From: Ancylobacter vacuolatus
GTDB taxonomy: Bacteria; Pseudomonadota; Alphaproteobacteria; Rhizobiales; Xanthobacteraceae
DNA length: 64,000 bases
Assembly: GCF_030813595.1 (NCBI RefSeq)
Contig: NZ_JAUSUH010000002.1
Location: 310,001-374,000 of the forward strand
Direction of reading: 5' to 3'
Part shown: in pieces, positions 17,900 through 29,100 of the stretch
How positions within the stretch are numbered: position 1 is the stretch's first letter
Layout of the letters: every line of letters starts with the position of its first letter
Program-made: the position numbers and the translations under genes
The notes under the pieces: model-generated
The model's input: only the letters and a program-made list of their open reading frames with translations
Told to the model about the DNA's origin: nothing
Databases searched by the model: none

Positions 17900-17924
17900 A
17901 GGAGGCCCGCGCCGCGGGCCTCCT
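17900..17924 (+). terminator. Strong hairpin between bufA and bufB (attenuator)
   Basis: An 11-bp perfect stem (AGGAGGCCCGC with GCGGGCCTCCT) around a 3-base loop starts 8 bases after the bufA stop. The downstream tract is C/T-rich rather than pure T. Likely effect: partial termination or 3' protection of the bufA message, giving more precursor than enzyme. Confidence 0.65.
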
Positions 17925-17961
17925 CTTCCCGCCTTGCCCCGTCCCCGATGCCGCGAGACCG

Positions 17962-18843
17962 ATGATGAACGCCGTCCCCCGCGACTGTCTGCCCGCCCGC
18001 GCCGGGCTCGGGCTCAAGCCCGAGCATTACAGCCATGTGCTGGAGGCGCGCCCGGATATCGGCTTCTTCGAGGTCCATGCCGAGAACTACATGGGCGCCG
18101 GCGGGCCGCCGCACCTCTATCTGGAAGCGGTGGCCGGCCTCTACCCGCTCTCGCTGCACGGCGTCGGCCTCTCCATCGGCGCGGCGGGACCGCTCGACGC
18201 GACGCATCTGCGCCGGCTGCGCGACCTGATCGACCGCTACCGGCCGCAGAGCTTCTCCGAGCACCTGGCCTGGTCGACGCACGATACCGGCTTTCTCAAC
18301 GACCTGCTGCCGCTGCCCTACACGCCGGAAACGCTGGCGCGGGTGAGCGAACATGTCGACGAGGCGCAGCAGGCGATCGGGCGGCAGCTGCTGCTGGAGA
18401 ACCCGTCGACCTATCTGCTGTTCGCCGAGAGCACGATCGATGAGATCGACTTCCTGGAGGCGGTCGCGGAGCGCACCGGCTGCGGCCTGCTGCTCGACGT
18501 CAACAATGTGATGGTGTCCTGCGTCAATCACCGGCTGGACCCGACCGCCTATATCGACCGTTTCCCGGTCGAGCGCGTCGGCGAGATCCATCTGGCCGGC
18601 TATGACGAGACGGTGGACGGCGCCGGCGACCGGCTGCTGATCGACGCCCATGGCTCACCGGTCAAGACCGACGTCATGGCGCTGTACGAGCTCACTCTGG
18701 CGCGCACCGGGCCGCTGCCGACGCTGATCGAATGGGACAATGACGTGCCGGCCTTCCCCACGCTCCATGCCGAGGCGGTGCGCGTCGACGCGTTGATCGC
18801 CGGGCAGGCGGTCCGGCGCAACGTGCTGAAGCGGGCGGGCTGA
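17962..18843 (+). CDS. bufB: BufB, MNIO-family (DUF692) bufferin-modifying enzyme
   Basis: 293 residues of the multinuclear non-heme iron oxidative enzyme family (TIM barrel, DUF692). Metal-ligand motifs are all visible in order: [61 protein letters not shown] and LIEWDNDVP. It installs the cysteine-derived modifications on BufA using oxygen and iron, guided by BufC. It follows bufA after the 17900-17924 hairpin and precedes bufC by 3 bases. ATGs at 17962 and 17965 are equivalent candidate starts. Confidence 0.95.
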   Translation: MMNAVPRDCLPARAGLGLKPEHYSHVLEARPDIGFFEVHAENYMGAGGPPHLYLEAVAGLYPLSLHGVGLSIGAAGPLDATHLRRLRDLIDRYRPQSFSEHLAWSTHDTGFLNDLLPLPYTPETLARVSEHVDEAQQAIGRQLLLENPSTYLLFAESTIDEIDFLEAVAERTGCGLLLDVNNVMVSCVNHRLDPTAYIDRFPVERVGEIHLAGYDETVDGAGDRLLIDAHGSPVKTDVMALYELTLARTGPLPTLIEWDNDVPAFPTLHAEAVRVDALIAGQAVRRNVLKRAG

Positions 18844-18846
18844 GCC

Positions 18847-19617
18847 ATGGATTTCGCCACGGGCCAGCATGCCTTCGCGCAGGCGCTGCTCCATGCCGAC
18901 GCCCCCCTGCCCTTGGGCCTGACAGGCGCCGGCGGGGCGGTCGATGCGGCCCGCTTCGCGGTCTATCGCAACAATGTCCATGTCGGCCTGACCCGCGCCC
19001 TGGCGCAGCGCTTCGGCGTGACGGAGCGGCTGGTGGGCGCGGAATTCTTCGCCGGCATGGCGCGGGCCTATGCGCAGGACCATAAGCCGTCCTCGCCGCT
19101 GATCATCGACTATGGCGACGACTTCCCCGATTTCATTGCCGGCTTCGAACCGGCGCAGACGCTGCCCTATCTCCCCGATGTCGCCCGGCTGGAAGCCGCC
19201 TGGACGCGGGCCTACCACGCGGCCGATGCCGCTCCGCTCGCCTTTTCCCGGCTCGCCGCCTTCACCCCGGAGGCGCTGGCGACGCTCACCCTGAAACCGC
19301 ACCCTTCCGCTACGCTGCTGCGCTCGCCCTATCCCGCCGGCGCGATCTGGGCCGCGCATCAGGGCACGGAGCTCGCCGACATCGAGGCGTGGCAGCCCGA
19401 GACCGTGCTGGTCGTGCGGCCGGAGATGGCGGTGAACGTCCATGTCCTGCCGGCCAGCGACGGGCTGTTCGCCGCGCTTCTGTTTGCCGGCGGCACGCTC
19501 GGCGCGGCGGCGGAGGCCGCTCTCACCGAGGAACCCACCTTCGATTTCGGCGCCGCCCTGGTCGGCCTTCTCACCCTCAGTGCCTTTGCCGGCATCCATC
19601 AAGGGGACGTGCCATGA
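18847..19617 (+). CDS. bufC: BufC, DUF2063 partner protein of the MNIO enzyme
   Basis: 256 residues with the DUF2063/HvfC N-terminal helical domain (FAVYRNNVHVGLTRALAQRFGVTERLVGAEFFAGMARAY, then LIIDYGDDFPDFIAGF and LPYLPDVARLEAAWTRAYHA) and a C-terminal RRE-like beta-rich part. In MNIO systems this protein binds the precursor and presents it to the enzyme. It overlaps the DoxX gene by 4 bp. The database label of putative DNA-binding domain for this family is misleading. Confidence 0.93.
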   Translation: MDFATGQHAFAQALLHADAPLPLGLTGAGGAVDAARFAVYRNNVHVGLTRALAQRFGVTERLVGAEFFAGMARAYAQDHKPSSPLIIDYGDDFPDFIAGFEPAQTLPYLPDVARLEAAWTRAYHAADAAPLAFSRLAAFTPEALATLTLKPHPSATLLRSPYPAGAIWAAHQGTELADIEAWQPETVLVVRPEMAVNVHVLPASDGLFAALLFAGGTLGAAAEAALTEEPTFDFGAALVGLLTLSAFAGIHQGDVP

Positions 19618-20138
19618 AACCTGCCATCAATCCTGACACGGCCGCTGAAACCCGTGCCCTGCCGCCGCGCACGCTCCTCGCGCCGCTCGAACGGGCGGAC
19701 GGTCTGCTAGCGTCGATCCCGCCCGCCTTGCCACTCCTGAGCCTGCGCGTCGCGCTGGCGGTGCCATTCTTGCTATCGGGCCTCACCAAATGGGACGGGT
19801 TTCTCACCCTGTCCGCCGGGGCGCACTTCCTGTTCGAGGAGGAGTTCCGGCTACACCTCTTCGGCGGCACCTATGCCTATCCCTTCCCCACACTGATGGC
19901 GGCGGCGGCGGGAACGGGCGAGATCGTGCTGCCGCTTTTCTTGCTGCTCGGCCTCGGCACCCGCTTCGCCGCGCTCGGCCTGCTGGTCATGACCGCCATC
20001 ATCCAGCTCACCATTCCCGAGGGCTGGGCGAATTTTCACCTGCCCTGGGCCGCCATGGCTTTTGCGCTGGTGGTGTTCGGCGGCGGCCCCCTGGGGGTCG
20101 AGGGGCTGTGGCGGCGGGCGTTGCCGCCACAGCCCTGA
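19614..20138 (+). CDS. DoxX-family membrane protein of the bufferin operon
   Basis: 174 residues with four hydrophobic helices of the DoxX family (LSLRVALAVPFLLSGLTKWDGF; YPFPTLMAAAAGTGEIVLPLFLLLGLGTRFAALGLLVMTAIIQL). DoxX proteins are common final genes of bufferin operons and may supply electrons or quinone-linked redox activity, but their role is not settled. The frame is open far upstream; the ATG at 19614 overlapping the bufC stop is the correct start. It converges on the megasynthase gene with a 12-bp gap. Confidence 0.9.
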   Translation: MKPAINPDTAAETRALPPRTLLAPLERADGLLASIPPALPLLSLRVALAVPFLLSGLTKWDGFLTLSAGAHFLFEEEFRLHLFGGTYAYPFPTLMAAAAGTGEIVLPLFLLLGLGTRFAALGLLVMTAIIQLTIPEGWANFHLPWAAMAFALVVFGGGPLGVEGLWRRALPPQP

Positions 20139-20150
20139 CATGGCGTCCCC

Positions 20151-23100
20151 TCAGCTGAATTGGGTCAGCAGGTCGAGGTCCTCCTGGCTGAGATCGAGCG
20201 CCGCGAAGTCGCTCGGCGAATAGCGGCGCTCCGAGCGCGCCGCAACCGAGCGGCAGGCTTCGGCCTCGTCGCGGATGGCGGCGAGCAGCCGCTCGATGGT
20301 CGCCGCGTTATGGCCGGCGCCGAATTCACAGCGAATGACCAGGGCGCCGCCCTCCTGCCAGCAATTGAAGGCGAGGCGGTGCGGACGCGCCGCCTGCGCC
20401 GCTCGCTCCCGGCCCGCTCCCAGCCGCACCAGAGCGAGGCCGGCATGGCCGAAGCGGCTGATGTCGCCGAGGAAGTTGAACGACACAAGCGGCCGCGCCC
20501 CGGCGAGCGGCACGGCGGCGGCGCGCAGCAGGCCATAGCCCATGGAGCGCCCCGCCGCGGCCCGCGCCAGATCCTTCACCGCCAGCAGCCAGTCCGGCAG
20601 GTCGCTCGCCTCTCCCGGCAGTGCCAGGGGATAGCGGGTGGTAAACCAGCCAAGGGTGCGCGACAGGTCGATGGCGGCATCGCCCGGCTCGCGGCCATGG
20701 CCTTCCAGCTCGACCTGTAGCGCTCCCCCCGTCCACTGCACCAGCGGGCGGGCGATGAGGGCGAGCGCGCTCTCCTGCGGCTGGTGGCCGAAGCGCTCGG
20801 TGAGATCGGCCAGCAGCGGCTGGCACAACGCCGCGTCGAGCCGGAGATCGCGGGTCTGCGCGGCGCCCTCAACGTCCGGCGCGTTTGGATGATCGAGCGG
20901 CACGGCGGTGGGCGCCTGCGTCACGCCTTGCCAATAGGGGCGATCGACCTCGAAGGCCGCCCCCATCCCCGCCTGGTGGCGGCACCACCAAGACCAGGAG
21001 GTCGGCGGCGCCAGGACCGGCAGCGGCGGGTCGGACAGCGCCTTGGCGAGATCATCAGCGAGGATCGCCCAGGACACCATGTCGAACACGAGGTGATGCA
21101 CGGCGAGGACGAGACGCAGCGCGGCGCCGGCCTCGATCATGCCGGCGGCGAAGGGCCGGCCCGCCATCGGGTCGAGCATCGCCACCAGACGGTCGGCCAT
21201 GCGGTCCTCGATCGGCGACACATCCTTCCCGACCGCCACCTGCTGGCGCAGCAGCGCCGGCAGGACGGCGGCGTCCTCCACCTGCTGCAGCGGCGGCACC
21301 CCATCCTGCAGGCGCACGCGCAGCCCATCATGGCGCTGCACCGCGCCCGCCAACGCCGCATCCACCGCCTCGCCCTTGGTGCCGGGCGGCAGGTCGAACA
21401 CGGCGGTGAGCGCCCAGTGCCGGCGGTCGGGCATGGCGAGCCCCATGAACCAGTTCTGGATCGGCGTCAGCGGCACCGGCTCGGACACGGGCCCGCGCTC
21501 TTCGGTTGGGTGCGTGGACACGGGTTGCATCACGCCGGCCAGAGCGCGCGGCGTCGGCGCGGTGAAGATCTGCGCCGGGGAGAGCAGCCACCCCGCCGCC
21601 CGGGCCTTGCCGGCCAGCTGGATCGCCAGGATCGAATCGCCGCCCAGCGCGAAGAAGTCATCATCCGGGCGGATGACGGTGGCACCGAGCCCGGCGAAAA
21701 GCTCCCGCCACAGCGCCAGAACGGTGGCGAGCGGGTCCCGCGCGCCAGCAGCGGCGGAGGGAGCCGGCACAGCGGAGGCGACGCTCTCGACGGGCGGGGG
21801 CGCGGCGAACAGCGCCCGCAGCGCCGGCCGGTCCACCTTGCCATTGGCGGTGAGCGGCAGCGCCTCAAGGATGATGAGGCGCGACAGGCGCTGCGCCTCC
21901 GGCAGCGCCTCGCTGAGCAGGGCACCGAGGCTCTGCGCGCGCTCCCCCGGCGCCACCGCCGCGCCGACAAGGCGCACCGTGCCATCCTCCTCGCGCAGGG
22001 CCAGCACGGCGGCATCGCGCACCCCAGGACAGGCGCGCAGCTGCGCCGCCACCCCATTGGGATCGACCCGGTGGCCACGGACCTTCACCATATCGTCCTT
22101 GCGGCCGAGAAAGCGGATCAGCCCGTCTTCATCCCGGCTGCCAAGATCGCCGGTGAGATAGGCCCGCGTCCCGTCGGCCAGCCGGATGAAGCCGGAAGCG
22201 GCCTCCGCGGCTGGCTCGTCTTCGCTCTGGCCGACATAGCCCAGTGCTACGCCGGCCCCGCTCACCCGGATCTCGCCAGTTTCGCCGGCCGCCAGCACCG
22301 CACCGTGCTCGTCGACAATGTCGATCCGCGCGCCATCGAGCGCCTGGCCCACCGGCACGCGGTCCGTCGCCTGCGTGCCGGCGGCGAGCGCCGGCGTCAC
22401 CTCCACCATGGTGCAGCCAATGGTGGTCTCGGTCGGGCCATAATGATTAAACACGCGCAGCTCCGGCCGCAGCGCCGTCAGCCTCTCGACGAGGCCAAAG
22501 GTCAGCACGTCGCCGCCTGAGATCAGCGCCCGCCGGGGCAGCAGCGCGGCCGCCTCGGGATGCGCCATCAGCGCCGCGAGATGGCTGGGAACGATCTTCA
22601 GCACGTCGGCGGGGTGGCGCGCCATCCAGTCGATGAAGGCGGCGGGGTCGCGGGCGGTCGCCGCGTCCAGCACGTTGAGCGTGCCGCCCGAAGCCACCGC
22701 GCCGACGACGCTGGTATAGCCGAGATCGGCGGCAAACGAGGTGGCGATGGCAAACACCTGCGGGCCGGGGAGCGCCAGCCGGTGCAGCAGCGCCTGGGCA
22801 TAGGCGTCGAGCCCGCCGCAGGACACCCTCACCCCCTTCGGCCGCCCGGTGGAGCCTGAGGTGAAGAGGATATAGGCGAGGTCGCCGGCCGTGCAGGTCG
22901 CCCGCGGGGGCGGCGCTATCTTTGCCGGATGACGGCTCCAGCCGAGCACGGGCACCGGGGCCGGCTCGCTCTCAAGGGCGCCATCCGCCACCAGCACCTT
23001 GGCACCGCTCTCGGCGAGAAGCGTGGCGCGGTAATCGGCGGGATAATCCGGATCGAGCGGGACGAAGGCCGCACCCAGATGGCTCGCCGCCGCCATCGCC

Positions 23101-26100
23101 ACCAGCGGACCGGCGCCGCGTGTCAGGCAGAAGGCGACGCGATCGCCCCGCCGCACGCCCTGCACCGCCAGCCGCATGGCGAGCGCGCCGCTGGCGCGCG
23201 CGAGTTCCGCCCAGCTGAGCGTGCCCTCGCGGTCGATCACCGCCGGCGCCTCCGGCTGCAGCGCCGCCCAGTGCGCGACATGATCGGCGAGGCTGGTCGG
23301 CCGCGGCGCGACGGCCGGGGCCGCCTCGGTCGGGGTTGCCTCCGTCGGGGCTGCCTCGGTCGGGGCCGTGCCGATCGCTGCCAGCACGGCGCGGTAGCGG
23401 GCAACCCAGCTCTCCACCCGGGCGGCATCGAACAGATCGGTGTTGAAATTGGCCTCGACGACGAGACCCTCCGCGCTGGCTTCAAGATTCCAGTTCAAGT
23501 CCCAGCGCACACTGCCATGGGCGTTGGCGCGGATGGCCGGCGCCAGCCCGGCAAAGGCAGCGAGCGGCTCCACCTTGTCCAGATTGAACGACACGCTCGC
23601 CAGCGGCGGACGGGAGGGGTCCCGCCGCACACCGCTGGCCTTGACGATGGCGGAGAGCGGATAGGCGGGGAAGGCCATCGCCTGCACCATGGCGGCGCGG
23701 GTGACGCCGAGAGCATCGCCCCCCAGACCGGCAAGCCGCACCGGCACGGTGGAGATGCAATAGCCGGTCAGTCCCGGCTCGCCCACCAGCGGCTGGCCGG
23801 CCGCGAAGATCGCCACCACCAGGTCGTCCTGCCCGGAAAGCTCCGCCAGCAGCTGGCCATGGGCGGCGAGGCACAGGGTGAAAAGCGAGCAGTCGAGCGT
23901 GCGCGCCCGCGCCGACAGTTCAGTGGCGACGTCCCGCGGCAGCAGCGCCCGCACGGTGCCGCCCGCATAGGTCTGCAGCGGCGGGCGCGGCCGGTCGGTG
24001 GGAAGATCCAGCACCGGCGGCGGGCTGGCGAACACGCCCTGCCAATACGCGGCGGCGTCCGGATCGGCGGCCGCCTCGCGGGCAAAACTGGCGAAGCGCT
24101 CATAGGCGACGGGGGCCGGCAGCATCGCCTCGGTCCCCGCCAGACGGGCGGAATAGAGCAGGCCCAGCTCATTGGCCAGCACCTGCAGCGACCAGCCATC
24201 GGTGACGATATGCGGCTGGATCAGCGCCAGCGCCGTCTCCGCCCCGCAGCGCAGCACGCCGACCCGCAGTTGCCCGGCGCGTGCCAGATCGAACGGCTGC
24301 GCTGCTGCCTGCCGCACCCAGGTGGCTATGGCGACGTCGTCGAGAAGATCGGCCTCTTCCAGCGCCACCACGGCCTGCGGCTCGATCACCGCCTCGCCGC
24401 CGCCGTCCGAAAACCGCATGCGCAGGCTGTCATGGCGCGCCACGAGATCGGCCAGCGCCGCGTTCAGCGCCGCCGCATCTATCAGACCGGGCAGGCGCAG
24501 CACCAGCGACTGGTTATAGGCCGCCGCGCTCTCCGGGCTGAAGGCGGCGAGCGTCCACAGCGCCTGCTGCCCGGGGGCGGTGGCGATGGTCCGGGGCATG
24601 GCGGGGGCATCGAACACGGCGGGGAGGGACGCCCCGCCCATCAGGCCGACCGTTGCGAGGGCGCGGGCACTCTCCCGCACCGCCCGTGCCACCGTGTCGA
24701 GGTCGTCTTCGCTATGGGCGGTGGAGAGGAAGCAGGTGCGCCCCTCCCAGACATAGACGCCGCGCGAGATCAGCTGGCTGTAGAACAGATCGCTCGCGCC
24801 GGAAAAGCGCAGCACGGAGGAGAAGTGCTCCACCCGCAGCGGGCTGCCATCTTCCTCCAGCGCGGCGTTCAGCGTGGCGCACAGCGCCTGCGTGCGGGCG
24901 TTCAGCTGCTCCTGCAGCGTCGGGCCGGACGCTTCCAGATGACCGAGCATGGCGCTGGCCGCCGCCATGGCGAGCGGGTTCTTGTTGAAGGTGCCAGCGA
25001 AGAAGGTCCGCTCCGCCTTGGGGCCGCCGGCGCCCTCCAGCGGCCAGACGCCGCCGTCGATGCCGTCGAGAAAGGCACTGCGGCCGGAGACGACGCCAAT
25101 GGGCAGGCCGCCGCCGACGATCTTGCCATAGGTAACGAGATCGGCCCGCACCCCCGCCCAGGCCTGCGCCCCGCCGGCGGCGACGCGGAAGCCGAGCAGC
25201 ACCTCGTCGAAGATCAGCGCCGCGCCGGCGCGGGCGGTGAAGCCGCGCAGCCACTGCAGGAAATCGCGCGGCTGCAGGCCCGGACGCCGGCTCTGCACCG
25301 GCTCGACGATAACAGCCGCCAGCCGGTCGCCCAACGCTTCCAGTGCGCTCTGGCTGCCTTCGGGGTCGGCATAGTCGAGCACCACCACATCGGCCAGCAT
25401 GCCGGGCGGGGTGCCTCTGGCGAGCGGCAGGCTGGCGCCGTCCGTGCCGGAGCGCGCCAGCGTGCCGTCGAAATGGCCGTGATAGGAGCCGGCGAACATC
25501 GCCACCAGCGGGCGGCCGGTGGCGTGGCGGGCGAGGCGTAGCGCGGTCATCACCGCTTCGGTGCCGGTGTTGCAGAACAGCACCCGCTCATTGCCGGTGA
25601 GCCGGGCGATCGCCGCCGCCGCCGCGCCGGCCTTTTCCGCCTGTGGGCCGAGAAAAAGCCCCTGCTCGGCGATCTGGCGCTGGATCGCCTCCACCACCAT
25701 GGGCGGGTTGTGGCCGAGCAGCTGGACGCCGAAGCCCATGGTGAGGTCGACATAATCGTTGCCGTCGGCATCGACGATATGACTGCCCTGCCCCTTCACA
25801 CCGATGATCGGGTAGAGCAGCGACTTGGTTTCGGGCCGGAACCCGGCCACCGCCCGGCTGTCGGCCAGCACGGCGCCATAGGCTTCGCGCTGGTGGCGGG
25901 AGGCGCCGTGCGTGGCACCGTAGCGGGCGGCGAAATCGGTGATGAAGCTGGCCGCCTGCGGGCTCAGCGTTTCGGCCGGCGCGACGGGAGGAGCGTCCGG
26001 CGGGGGTAGGGCTGGGCTGGACACATGGGCCTCCGTCGCCGCACCCATGGCGGCAGAAGTCGGGATGGCGGAAGAGAGCGGCGTCGAAAGCGCGGGCTCG

Positions 26101-29100
26101 CAGGATGAGGCGGGCGCAGAGGCCTTGGCCTCCACCTCGCGCAGCACCCGCTCCAGCAGCGCCCGTGGCGTGGTGAGGGTGGTGAACAGCTCGCGGCGCG
26201 GGATCGCCACCTTCCACCGCCGCTCCAGCGTCGAGAGCGCCTCGGTGAGGGCGAGCGAATCCACCCCCAGCGTGAAGAAGCCGGCGTCGCCGGAAAGTGC
26301 CGCCTCGCTCAGCTGCAGGCTGCGGCGCAGGCTGGCGGCGATGCCGGCGCGAACGTCCTCGCGGCTCGGCGCCGGGAGGGCCGGCACGACCGCCGCCGAC
26401 GGGGGCGCGGGCGCGTGCAGGGCGAGCGGCGCCACCGGCCGCCGGGAGGGAGCGTCGACCCAATGCCGTTCACCGGCGAAAGGATAGGGCGGCAGGTGCG
26501 CGCGCGGCGCGCCGCTCTCTGGCCATTGCACGTCGATGCCGGCGACGAACAGGCGGCAGAGCGCCAGCGCCAGGGTTTCGCCCGCCGCGCGGTTGCGACG
26601 GAGAGTCGGGATAAAGCGGGCGTCCCGGCCCTCGAAGCCGGGAGCGCGCTGGGCGAAGCCGACCAGCGTCGCGGCCGGGCCGATCTCCACCACCACCTGC
26701 ACGCCCGCGCCGGCCATCGTCTCGAGGCAGGCGCCGAATCGCACCGGCTGGCGGATCTGCCGCCCCCAATAGGCGGGATCGGTCAGATCGGCGGAGAGAT
26801 CGCCTGTCACATTGGAAACCACGGGCAGGCGCGGGCTCGCGAGAGCCGCGCCGCGCACCTTCTCCGCGAATGGTGCCACCACGTCGTCCATGAGGTGGGA
26901 ATGGAAGGCGTGGCTGGTGGCGATCCGCTGGCTGCGGATGCCGTGCGCATCGAGCGCGGCGAGCAGCGCGGCGACCGCCTCGCTCTCCCCCGACACCACC
27001 ACCTCCTCCGGTGCGTTCAGCGCGGCGATATCGAGCCGCGCGGCGTAAGGCTCCAGCAGCGGGGCGATGCGCTCCTGCGTCGCGAACACCGCCGCCATCT
27101 CGCCGCCCTGCGGCAGCGCGCCCATCAGCGCGCCGCGCGCCGCCACCAGGTCGAGCGCCGCCTCGAAAGGCAGCAGGCCGGCGACGCAGGCGGCCGACCA
27201 TTCGCCGAGGCTGTGGCCAGCGACGATGTCGGGCGTGACGCCGAACACCTTGAGCCGCTCGGCCAGCGCGACCTCCAGCACGAACAGCGCGGGCTGCACC
27301 TCGGCGGTCTCGGTCAGCGGGCCGCGTGCCGGATCGAACATGCGCGCGGCGAAATCGAGGCCGAGCTGAGCCCCGGCGGCGTCGACCCGGGCGCGAAAGG
27401 CCGGGTCGGCCTCATAAAGCTCCGCCGCCATGCCCGGCCACTGGCTGCCCTGGCCGGAAAACAGGAAGGCGATCTTCGGCCGTTCAGAGATGGCGAAGCC
27501 AGTCGCGCCGGGGGTCGGCGCTTCGCCCTCGGCGACCGCGCGCAGGCCCGCCAGCGCTTCCTCATAGCTGCGCGCCAGCAGGGCAGCGCGGTGGGAAAAA
27601 CGCCCGCGTCCGGCGTTCAGCGCCGCCGCCATGCCGGCCAGCGAGACCTGCGGTTCGGCGGCGAGATGATCGGCCAGCGCGGTGGCCATACGGCGCAGGC
27701 CGTCGGCATCGGGAGCGGAGAAGGCGAGGACGGTCGGCAGCGGCGCGTCGATTGCCGCCGGCGCGACCAGCGGGGCCTGTTCGAGAATGAGATGGGCATT
27801 GGTGCCGGAAAAGCCGAAGCTGCTCACGCCGGCGCGGCGCGTGTCGCAGGCCGGCCAGTCCATCGCCTGTTCGACGACGCGCACGGGGAGTTCGTCCCAG
27901 GCAATGCGCGGATTGGCTTGCGCCTGGTGCAGCGTGGCCGGCAACCGCCCGGCTTCCAGCGCCAGCACCATCTTGATGAGGCCGGCAATGCCGGCGGCGG
28001 CCTCCAGATGGCCGATATTGGTCTTGGCCGAGCCCAGCAGCAGCGGCGCGGCGCGGCCCTCGCCATAGGCGGCGGCAAGCGCCTGCACCTCGATCGGATC
28101 GCCGAGCGGCGTGCCGGTGCCGTGGCATTCCACCGCCTGCACGTCCGCCGCTGATAGGCGCGCATCGGCCAATGCGGCAGCGATCACCGCCCGCTGGGCG
28201 GCGCCATTGGGGGCGGTGAGCGCGCTGGAGTGGCCGTCATGATTGATGGCGGAGCCGCGAATGATGCCGCGGATGGCGTCGCCATCGCACAGGGCGTCGG
28301 AGAGGCGCTTCAGCACCACCAGCCCGCCGCCCTCGCCGCGGACATAGCCATCCGCGCCCGCGTCGAAGGTGCGGCAGGCATGGCCGGGCCCCAGCATGCC
28401 GGCGGCAGCGAGCGCAGCGGTTACGTCGGCGTCCAGTGTCAGATTGACCCCGCCCGCCAGGGCAAGGTCGCATTCGTCGCCGCGCAGCGCGCGGCAGGCG
28501 GCATGCACGGCGACCAGCGAGGAGGAGCAGGCGGTGTCGATCACCAGAGCCGGGCCGGTGACATCGAGCCAATGGCTGATGCGACCGGCGGCGATCGAGC
28601 CGGCATTGCCCAGAATGGCAGCGGGGGAGAGCGTGTCGGTCGCCTGGAACCGGGCCTCGTATTCATTGGCGCCGAGGCCGAGAAACACGCCGGTCGCGCG
28701 CGGCCGCCGGGCGGCATCGGCATAGCCGGCATCTTCCAGCGCCTGAAAGGCCAGCATCAGCGCCAGGCGGTGCTGCGGGTCCATGGCCTCGGCCTCGATC
28801 GGCCGGAGGCCGAAGAAGCCGGGGTCGAAGCGCTCCACGCCATCGATATAGCCGCCGGGCGGCAATCCCTCGCGCTCCGGCCGGTCGGCCGGGGCGGGGC
28901 GGACGGCATCGCGACCCTGGAACAACAGCGCGCCATAGGCGGTGGCGCTGGCGGCCTCGGCAAAACGGGCGGCAAGGCCGATGATCGCCACCGGCTGGCG
29001 TGCCCGCGCCGTCTCGGCGCGCAGCGCGTCGATGCGCCCTTCCAGCGCCAGCATCAGATCGGTGATCTGTTCGGGGTGCAGCCGGCTCAGCCGCGTCAGC

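Noticed and set aside
22660-22760. First A domain apparently lacking the Asp that binds the substrate amino group (FAADLGYT)
   Set aside because: Anchoring on the downstream GGTL with equal spacing shows the Asp of AAD occupies that position, giving an ordinary Asp-type code.
20784-28154. Several long plus-strand open frames opposite the megasynthase
   Set aside because: They are antisense shadows of conserved KS, AT, aminotransferase, C, A and E domains, with skewed composition and no recognisable domains.
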